Assembly: GCA_036346225.1 (NCBI GenBank)
Contig: JARFIW010001364.1
Span: 806,001 to 870,000, forward strand
Origin: Platerodrilus igneus
Lineage: Eukaryota; Arthropoda; Insecta; Coleoptera; Lycidae
Length of the DNA: 64,000 bases
Direction of reading: 5' to 3'
In this document: in pieces, positions 55,641 through 64,000 of the stretch
How positions within the stretch are numbered: the first letter of the stretch is position 1
Layout: every line of letters starts with the position of its first letter
Made by a program: the position numbers and the translations under genes
Notes under the pieces: model-generated
The model's input: the letters and a program-made list of their open reading frames with translations, nothing else
What the model was told of the DNA's origin: nothing
Databases searched by the model: none

Positions 55641-56879
55641 GCATCCGGTTGTGGCGTATTAATGTGAAGAATTTAGCTGAACCATTGATGTGCAATATCA
55701 TTTCAAAATGAAAAAGTAATTATATGTCAAATATCAAATAGGTCGTAGGTTGTATTTGAATAAGGAATATTCTTTTATGTAAAATTTTAATCGTATGGTT
55801 ACTTTCTTAATAAATGGTTACGTTAGTAAATTTTATAAAAAGGATGGAAAAATATATGTATATCTATTAAATTGAAGATTATTCTAATGTTGCTACAGGT
55901 ATTTACAATTCTAAATTAAGTTTTCTTTAAATAACGTTAACTGAAGATGGAGTTGTTATCAAGTTATATTGTTTCATTAAAAAAGTCTTATAAACGTTTT
56001 TAATAAAGGTTTTTTTTATCATATATTCAGATCTGAGTACGATGTACATATAATCATCTGTAAATCTTAAAAGATGTTAGTTATTCCTTATAGCATAAAA
56101 TTTTCAAATAGGCATGTGAGATCATAAAATAGATTTCAAATAAATTATATTACTTTTACTGTTTAAACAGGTAGAAATTGATCGTTGTTTATATTTTTTA
56201 TAGAAAATAATCATTGACTTAATTCCGAATAAAAAAGCGTACATATATGTTTTTGTAATTAAACAAGTTCTAATTATTGTGGAAGTTTTAACATGATACT
56301 TTGCGAAATAAAATACTTCATATAAATAATTAAAGAATTTGACATACCCTAAACTATGGCATTCATTCATAATAACAACAAAAATATGTTAGCAGACTAT
56401 ACAATTTATCTTGTTTATCAGCGTCCTTTTGTGATTGGAGTACTACAAAAACAAGACATCTACACGAACAGCTATAGTGTTGGCAACAGTCGAACTGGAA
56501 TTTACGTCAAACTATCAGTATTCGAGTTTTTAATTAAGATTGTTGGATCCATCATATCGTAGTATCACTCAGTTAGTATAGAGTTAAAAGTCATTTATCA
56601 TTTAAATAACAACGAAGATTATTGTAAACTAAATGTCAGCAAACATGGTATCAGAGGAGTTGTGCATATCGTCGATTTTATAACATCTTTGACTAGGACT
56701 TCGAAAAAACTATTCCGAAAAGGCTATCCTAGGGTTCCATTTCAACATGGTAATCAAGGCAGACATGTTCTTTACATCATAGTTGCAATACGACTGGCTG
56801 TTCACTAGGAAAAGAAATCTACACTATAGCGAGCATTCTAACTGCACGTGCATGTTGGCTACACAAGAAATGACCAGTT
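55641..56879. other. non-coding, nothing recognised
   Basis: AT-rich; two short opposite-strand frames (56122-56370 and 56356-56562) look like chance. Confidence 0.45.
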
Positions 56880-57490
56880 TTCTGTTTCAATAAATAAATC
56901 GAATGTGACTTTTATTGCAATTATAAATCTAAAAAACTAAAGAATGTTAATTTAAACATATGGATATGTGGACAAAATTTGTTTTCAACAATTCAAACCT
57001 AATACTTGCCATATAAATGGTGATTTACTAACAATTATTAAATTCTATGTTTTTAACTTGTTTAATTACATTTTCAAAAAAAAAACTTAAGGTTATGTAA
57101 AAATAATATTGGTAAAACAGAAAAGTTTTCTTTTTACCAAAGCACACTTTTAATGGTTAGGAATTCTGACAAAGCTTTAAAAAGAAAAATAGAAATAAAA
57201 TCTTACATTAATCGAAAATATAAACTATATTTAATAATGTACAATAATTGGATGTGAATCGATAGCAGTAATGATATTTACACGTTAGGAAGATGAGGAG
57301 TGTGCTTTTTAAAACTTGTTTTCTTTATGAACCTATTACTCTTCAATCCTTAATTATAAAAATACGTCAATACCTGTTCGTTTAAATTTAATAAATAAAA
57401 TAAATTTTGCGCGTAAATAAATTGTTTGTTTCTCTATACAGGGTGTTTGAAATTGCATTGCTTACCCCAAATTTAACCCTTTGAATCCAT

Positions 57491-57536
<46 letters not shown>

Positions 57537-57793
57537 CGAGTTACTTGCAGTCCGCAATAAGAAATTGTGAAGAACAATATATAATAAGAGCTTATTGACG
57601 AATAGGGTTAGAAACTAATTCGCTCTAATGGTGCTTAAGGAAGCTGAAACCGGCCGGTTAGTGGATGTTTCCTCCCCTGTGAAGTAATAAAGCTATTGTT
57701 TTGTTAATGGTTATACAACTACTAGCCCGATTTGTATTCGTCAATAAGCTCTTATTATTTTCATAAAAGTTTGTTTACAGATACATTTTAATT

Positions 57794-57873
<80 letters not shown>

Positions 57874-58110
57874 TGTGTGTATGTGTGTGTGTGTGTATTT
57901 TAGCTAAACAACGTTTTCCATTTTAATAAATAAATCTAAGGTGACTTTTTAATGCTTTTATAAATCTAACGAATGTTAATTTAAACATTTGAATATGCAG
58001 ACAAAATCGTTTTCAACAATTAAAACACAACACTTGCCCTATACATGGTGACTTACTAAGAATTATTAAATTCAATGTTTTTTAACTTGCTTAATTACAT
58101 TAATAAAATA
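56880..58110. repeat. direct repeat pair enclosing microsatellites and a foldback
   Basis: 56880-57080 and 57915-58110 are diverged direct copies (shared GTTTTCAACAATT, then ATTATTAAATTC, AATGTTAATTTAAACAT). Between them are (TA)n runs at 57495-57530 and 57797-57834, a (GT)n run at 57834-57897, and a perfect foldback at 57581-57758. A mariner-like end fragment (TACAGGGTGTTTGAAATT) lies at 57437-57454. Confidence 0.65.
57581..57758. repeat. foldback with 24-bp perfect arms
   Basis: 57581-57604 and 57735-57758 are exact reverse complements (containing AGAGCTTATTGACGAATA) around a 130-bp core that includes GAAACCGGCCGGTTAGTGG. Small MITE or hairpin unit. Confidence 0.85.
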
Positions 58111-58869
58111 AGAATGCTTCACCACGAATACCCGTTGAATTGCCTGAAAATTCGAGGGTGGTGTGCTGTATCACATGGTTGAATAGTGGACCCGTTTTTT
58201 AAACTATTGTAAACAGTGTTGTGCACTCTTTTCTTTTACACTACTGCGAACAGTGTTGTGTACCAAGACATCATTCTACAATTTATTCGTTACTTGGAAA
58301 TGACGAACATGATTGTTAGTTGCAACAGTACGGTGCGAATGTCATACATCAAATGTAACAATGCATTTTGTACACGAATTTTTTTGGCGAGGGTATCATT
58401 TCTAACGGTTTATGGCCCCACTTTCTGCCAATTTAACATCTTCAAATTCTTTCCTGTAGGGTTAGATAAAAAGAAGTATTTATAAAAACAGGCAACACAC
58501 ACTGAATGAACTGAAAGTGAACGTAACAACATCAGTGTCGACATGCTGCAAAGGGTATCTTCGACATGATCAAACCAGTTTGTGCTTGTATTACTGAACA
58601 AGATGGTCATTTTGAGCTTATGTTGTAAATATACTACTTGCTTAACTTTTGACGTGGACGACTTTTTGATTGCCATGTGCTATACTCAGACTAAGAAAGA
58701 TCTCTGTTTGTAAAATATATACTTACAAATCAATTAATCTTTGGAACAATTCTCTTTGTTTGGAGGTATCTGGTATAATACCACTTAAATTTTGTCTTGT
58801 TGCTTCATCAAACTCACACTCGGCTACTTCCTTGTCATGCTCTATATATACATCTTTGTTGAACATCAA
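58111..58869. other. non-coding, nothing recognised
   Basis: Short overlapping frames on both strands (58216-58485 and 58410-58676) have no recognisable domain. CAGTGTTGTG occurs twice 40 bp apart (58215, 58250). Confidence 0.4.
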
Positions 58870-59279
58870 ACATATATTGTTCGGTCTCTTTGTCGCACGT
58901 TGCGTGGTTAATTTTAAGTTACCTCAAATTCGTAGTTGTAAATCTAATTGTAAAACTGTCATCCCTTGTTCCCTTCTATCCTGCCATAAAAATTCCCTGT
59001 GCATGTGTGAATAAGTTCGACAGAGTAGTGAACAAACACTTTCTTATGGATATCGAAGCAGAACAGTCGTCGGTTTTTTCGTTCCGTACCGTAAGTTAGT
59101 CAAGTGCCGCAGATTTTATTTGTTAAACCCCTAAAAAACACAGTGCAAGTGCAACGTAACACAGACTCAATTCGCATACAGTCCACTTGGTTGAAAGAAT
59201 AGGAACTGCAGCTTAGAACAACAAAACACCGCGGAGGTAAGTCGATGTATAAATTTATAAGACCCCCCGCGCGTAGACA
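58870..59279 (+). repeat. probable 5' LTR of BEL element 2
   Basis: The right end (GTAGACA, about 59279) is set by the primer site 4 bp further on. The left end is a guess (TGTTCGG near 58878) because the partner LTR is outside the window. A good splice donor, GAG/GTAAGT, lies at about 59236. Confidence 0.45.
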
Positions 59280-59283
59280 AATT

Positions 59284-59302
59284 TGGTCCTTCGAGCCGGA
59301 TT
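59284..59302 (+). other. primer-binding site, tRNA-Tyr
   Basis: TGGTCCTTCGAGCCGGATT is an exact 19-base complement of the tRNA-Tyr 3' end including CCA. Confidence 0.85.
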
Positions 59303-59779
59303 ATTAATTAATTAGTTCCCATCCTTTAAGCTCCTTATACTTAAATTTATAAAATTGTCGTAGTTTTTATTATGGTTAAACGTGTTACACAGAAAAGAAC
59401 ATCTTGCTTGCAAATTGAATGATAAAAACATCTGGTTATAACAGTAGATTTTACAATACATTCCTTATCCTTTGTGGCAAAGATTAGGGTCGTCGTCGGT
59501 ATCTTTTTATGTAAACTATTTATGAGGGTTATTGTATCCTAAATCTTTACCTTATTTGTCACTTGAAGTTGGAGCAACCATTCGGGTTCATGCAACTTGT
59601 ATAACAAAGGGGTTGAAATTTATTTGAAACCTTAAAAGCTTTGTCGGGCGAGCACTGTAGTTAGTTGCATTTTTCTATTAATAATTTAATTTCGTAGATG
59701 AATTAGTAATTTAGCGTATTCGAGTCACGCATTGTTTTTACATTAATTTTTATTGTCGTTCATTAATCATTAATTAAAT
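59303..59779 (+). other. untranslated leader of BEL element 2
   Basis: 477 bp between primer site and gag ATG; no frame and no repeat. Confidence 0.6.
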
Positions 59780-61489
59780 ATGGTTATATCAATTGATAAA
59801 GCTATTCTTGAAGCTAAATTTGTAGTTAAAAGGTTGGATCATATATACAGCAAAATCAACCAACCGGAAAACGTATTGATTGCTTTAATTAGAGCGTCGA
59901 TTAAAAGTGTCGAACAGATTGAAACGCTTTTCAAATCTTTTTGCAAGGATATTTTCTTTGATGAAGAAAGTGAACAATTGGATGAATTCTCGGCCCTTAG
60001 GGTGAAAATCGATGATTATCTATTAGATATTCGTATTATCGCTGAACAATGCGAATTAGATCGGGTAGAAAATAAGCCAAAGGTGGAAAATATGAATAAT
60101 TCTTTTTCGTCAAATTGTAGAATTCGCTTGAAAAATCTTTCAGTCCCACGCTTCTCTGGACGCATTTCAGATTTTGAGAGTTACAATGCAACTTATAAGC
60201 GGTTGATTCATGATAATGTCAGTTTGTCACCCGTTGAAAAATTTTGCCATCTCGTTGATACATTAGATGAGTCGTCGCGTGCATTGATAAAACACTTGCC
60301 ATTAAATGATTATGCATACGAGGAAGCCTATAAAATCATTACTAATCGTTTTCAGTCCAAGAGGTTATTACTTTCAACATATTTTAATGCTCTTGAAAAA
60401 TGCCCTAAGGTCAGTTCCTCAGACTCGCATGCGGAACTCCGGCAATTAATTAGTTGTTTTGATGAAAATATATTCGCGTTAAGGCAGATGAAAATAGATT
60501 TATTAGATTTCATGTTGTTTAATCTGTTATCGAAAAAATTAGATACAAACATTTTAAAGCGTTTCGAATTAGGAAATAATGACGAAATTCTCTCGTTCAA
60601 AGATTTAAGGTCGTACATTGAAAAATAATGTAAAGTGTTGGAAATAAATGACATTGCTTCAGGAACATGCTTAAAATCTCGAGATTCCGTTAAAGAAAGA
60701 GAAAAAGGAAGGTTCGTTAGCACTTCGGCTAAAACCTCTTTAGTTAGTACCACCAATGATAGTAAAAATTGTAGTTTATGTCAAGCTGTGCATTCTATTT
60801 ATAGATGTAAGCAGTTTCTCGATAAAACCCCTCAAGAAAGATTTGAGGTGGTAAAGCTTAAAAATCTTTGTATTAAATGTTTAAATCCTTCACATTCGAT
60901 GAAAAATTGTACGTTAGATTGGTCGTGTAGAACATGTCATCAATCGCACAATTCGTTGCTTCACTTCGATAAACAAGAAAAATCGGTGTCGCCACGCCGA
61001 CAAACCCATCGTCAAAGGTCAGCGTCTCCTCGGAGAGCGGCGCCTAGACTTACTTCTACTAGTAGACCTAGTGAAGACAATCTGTCGTCGTCGGTTGTGC
61101 ATGAACAACCTGCCACTAGCTCGTTGATTTCGACGTCATTAGAACACACAACCACGCTGTTAGCTACAGCAATGGTGTCGGTGCTTGATTATACAGGAAC
61201 ATTGCAATCTGTTCGTGTAATATTAGATAACGGATCCATGGAAAGTTTTATGACTGAAAGGTGCCGTCAGAAATTAGGTTTAAGGAAACAGAGAGCCAAT
61301 GTCACTGTTCAAGGACTTGGCTTGAATTCGTCGTTGGTGTCTGGTGCACTATCGTGTGTAGTCAGTCCCTCGGGAGCACGGTCTCCAGCATATGGAATTG
61401 ATTGTTATATTTTACCTAACATTTGTAATCAATTACCTTCGTCGTCGATAGGGTCAAGGAATGGTCGCATACTCGAGGTTTGGCCTTAG
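59780..61489 (+). pseudogene. BEL/Pao gag and protease, one internal stop
   Basis: The ATG at 59780 opens a DUF1759-type gag (KNLSVPRFSGRISDFESYNA near residues 115-135, KFCHLVDTLDESSRALIKHL near 155). A single TAA at 60626-60628 interrupts it; the same frame continues from 60635. Cys/His-rich knuckles follow (CSLCQAVHSIYRC, CIKCLNPSHSMKNC, CRTCHQSHNSLLH), then an Arg/Ser-rich linker and a retropepsin-like site, VRVILDNGSMESFMTERC, with DNGS in place of the usual DSGS. A frameshift near 61450 moves the frame before GLALADPNFN. The packaging and maturation roles are inferred from the family. Confidence 0.85.
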
Positions 61490-64000
61490 CTGATCCTAAT
61501 TTTAATGTTCCTGGTAAAATTGACATGCTACTCGGAGCGGAAATCTTTGCTCAGGTTTTGTTGAACGAGTCTCGTTGGGGTGTCGCTAACGAGCCAGTTG
61601 CTATTAAAACAACCTTTGGTTGGGTTTTAACGGAAAGGTCGTTTCCCGAATAGTTCTATTACGTCGTTGTGTACTTTCGTTGAACCCTTAGACAGTGACA
61701 TTCGTCGGTTTTGGGAATTAGAAAATATTCCCTTCAAAAAACACATTTCTCCTGAAGAAGAAAGGTGTGAAAATCAATTTGTGGAAAGTTATAGACGTAA
61801 CAAGGACGGTCGTTTTGTAGTGTCCTTGCCCTTTAAAATTTCGGAACCCTCATTCGTGGGTATGAGATCAACTTGTATTAAAAGATTTTTGTCGTTAGAA
61901 CGTCGTTTGTTAAAAAATCCTAAATTGTATTCAGATTATAAAAAATTTATGGAGGATTATTTGACAAGCGGGCACATGGTTCAAGTGAAATCGCTTGAAA
62001 ATTCGTCGGGTCATGAGAAAATGTACCACATTCCCCATCATGCTGTACATAAGCGTGATAGCACTACCACCAAATTGCGGGTGGTTTTCGATGCTTTGTG
62101 TCAGGATCAATCTGGAAAGGCGTTAAATGATAGCTTGGCTATTGGTCCTGCTTTGCAAAAAGACATTGCAGTTTTGTTATTGCACTTTCGTGTACATCCT
62201 ATCGTAATTACAGCTGACATTAAACAAATGTATCGGCAGATTTTGGTTAAAGATACTCATCGTGATTATCAACGTATCGTCTGGAGATTTTCTCCGTCAG
62301 ATCCTATTATGGACTTTAAGTTAAATACTGTGACTTATGGAGTTTCGTCGTCGCCTTTTTTGGCCTTGCGTACTGTTCAAGAATTGGCAAGGTTAGAGTC
62401 GATTAATTTTCTTTTCGCGTCATCGGTATTGGCGAGCGATACTTATGTTGATGACTTAGTCACTGGATGTAATTCGATTGAAGCTGCTAATCAATTAATT
62501 GGTGAATTGAATAGTATTTGCTCTAGTGGTGGTTTTCAATTAAGAAAATGGAGTAGTAATTGTCCGGAAGTGATGTCCAACTTGAGGGAGTCCCTGTCCA
62601 GTTCGGACGCAATTACATTTCAAGATAAAGATAGTGGTTCAATAAAAATTTTGGGCCTTTCGTGGCGTGCTCTTACAGATGCATTTTTATACAACTTAGA
62701 CGTTGAAGAGCGCACTTGCACTAAGCGTAATATTTTGTCGGCTATCGCAAAAATTTTTGATCCTCTCGGGTTGATAACACCTGTAGTACTGTTTGCTAAA
62801 CGTTTAGTTCAAGATCTTTGGCTTTTAGGTCTCGGGTGGGACCAAGAGCCTCCATTGGAAGTCATACAAAAATGGAAACATTGTTTGGGTGAATTGCCAG
62901 CGGTTTCGAAAATTAAGATTTCGCGTCGCATCGTATGTCATAATTTTAAAAGGGTGGAGTTGCATGGATTCTGTGATGCTTCTGAAGCTGGGTATGCAGC
63001 TGTCATCTATTTCCGTTCGTTCGATCTAGAAGGTAATATTACCATTTCATTAGTATGCGAAAAATCGAAGGTTGCTCCTACTAATCGCGTTTCATTGCCC
63101 CGTCTCGAATTGTGTGCTGCCGTACTCTTGGCAGATTTAGTAGATTTCGTCAAAAATACTTATACAGATATTTTATCATTTAGTAATATTTTCGCGTGGT
63201 CAGATTCTACTGTTGTTTTGTCTTGGATTCGGTCTTCCTCGCATAAGTGGAAGACATTCGTTAGCAATCGTATTTCGCATATTCAAGAACGTATTCCTCC
63301 ATCTTCGTGGTTTCATGTTAAGTCCCAGGATAACCCTGCGGTTTGTGCCTCACGTGGACTTTTGGCTTCAGAGTTGGTTCATCATCCATTATGGTGGACA
63401 GGACCTTTCTGGTTAGTGCGTCGTAGCAAAGAATGGCCAGTAACATCGCTGCCAAAACTTATCGACTCATTTCAGATGGACGTCGAATATCGTACTTTGT
63501 CGTTAACAGTCGTTATGTCTGAGAATTTCTTAGATTTGTTGTTGGATAAATTTTCAAAACTGCAGAAAATTTGTAGGATTATTACATGTATTCGTCATTT
63601 CATTCGTAATGTTCAATGTCCAGCAGATTTGCGTTCAAAATATTCTGATCGTTTGTCTCTAGCTCAGCAGCAAGAAGCTATACATTTATTGATTAAAAGA
63701 GTTCAAACAAATGTTTTTGCTCAAGACATTGCAAATATTAAAACTGGAAAACTTGTTAGTAAACAACTTCGTAGCCTTAGTCCGTTTCTAGATAGTCGTG
63801 ATTTGTTGAGGGTGGGCGGTCGCCTACGTAACTCAGAGTTGTCGCATGATGCAAAATTTCCAATTTTGCTTCCTCGGTCGCATCGGTTGACTGAACTTAT
63901 TATATTAGATTGTCATGAAAGACATTTACATCCTGAAAATCGAACAACACAATTTTTACTAACTCAAAATTATTGGATCTTGTCCGCCAAGAGGGCTATT
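61490..64000 (+). CDS. BEL/Pao pol: RT, RNase H, integrase start (partial)
   Basis: 61495-61650 holds the end of the protease region (IDMLLGAEIFAQVLL). A shift at about 61640 enters a frame open to base 64000, near 785 codons. RRFWELENIPFKKHISPEE marks the pre-RT region; TTKLRVVFDALCQ, ITADIKQMYRQILV and ASDTYVDDLVTG are the RT fingers, first Asp and YVDD active site. LHGFCDASEAGYAAVIYF, LPRLELCAAVLLADL and FAWSDSTVVLSWIRS are the RNase H/A17-like region. LDCHERHLHPENRTTQFLL begins the integrase H2C2 finger at the window edge. Active-site residues in view are intact. Whether the integrase is whole cannot be seen. Confidence 0.9.

Larger units (their letters stand above)
58870..64000 (+). mobile_element. 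BEL/Pao LTR retrotransposon 2, cut by the window edge
   Basis: Order: probable 5' LTR, tRNA-Tyr primer site, leader, gag, CCHC region, protease, RT, RNase H, start of integrase. Only one stop and one frameshift in gag/protease, then a frame open to the last base. Far better kept than element 1, so probably a more recent insertion. The 3' LTR must lie beyond the window. Confidence 0.88.

Noticed and set aside
58216..58676. Overlapping frames on both strands before BEL element 2
   Set aside because: No motif, no start context, no repeat support.
59284..59302. tRNA-Tyr-like sequence considered as a tRNA gene
   Set aside because: Only the 3'-end complement is present; it is a primer site next to an LTR.

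Overview
The window looks like AT-rich, repeat-dense nuclear DNA from an arthropod, most probably an insect. The evidence is the element mix: BEL/Pao and insect-type Ty3/gypsy retroelements with an envelope gene, piggyBac, mariner, Tc1, hAT MITEs, APE-endonuclease LINEs and a Polinton/adintovirus-like DNA element. No intact host gene, rRNA, tRNA gene, operon or CRISPR array is visible. Nearly every coding stretch is a mobile-element gene or the remnant of one.

Layout. 455-5391: a decayed BEL/Pao element on the minus strand with both LTRs and a 4-bp target duplication. 6471-19960: a C2H2 zinc-finger array split by a Polinton/adintovirus-like element (6911-19426). That element has long inverted repeats, a capsid-like gene, a protein-primed DNA polymerase B fragment and a chromodomain integrase fragment, and it was itself invaded by an errantivirus-type gypsy element (8899-14315). 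20343-21963: a Tc1-like element. 24015-33600: a gag/protease remnant split by a DDE-like DNA transposon (25442-32938, TSD ATAT), which is in turn split by a gypsy element (27383-31466, TSD ACGT). 35811-37740: a piggyBac pseudogene carrying a 408-bp hAT MITE. 41090-46710: LINE remnants on the minus strand with stacked 3' tails. 48410-49690: a CR1/Jockey-like LINE. 49937-51294: a full-length but dead mariner-type element. 52311-55640: a gypsy gag remnant running into a tandem-repeat block. 58870-64000: the 5' half of a much better preserved BEL/Pao element that runs off the window.

Three nests can be ordered by insertion. In four places (zinc finger, retroelement gag, piggyBac, DDE gene) removing the insert plus one target duplication rejoins the host reading frame or a recognisable family motif. 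This fixes the insert boundaries to the base without any external data.

The best candidates for something not well described are: (a) the Polinton/adintovirus-like element, with an ORF carried inside each inverted repeat and a near-perfect hairpin close to each terminus; (b) the intron-containing DDE-like transposon with AGACTTACG-type subterminal repeats; (c) the gypsy element whose single ORF joins gag, protease and integrase with no reverse transcriptase. Family assignments come from motif recognition alone; no database search was run.
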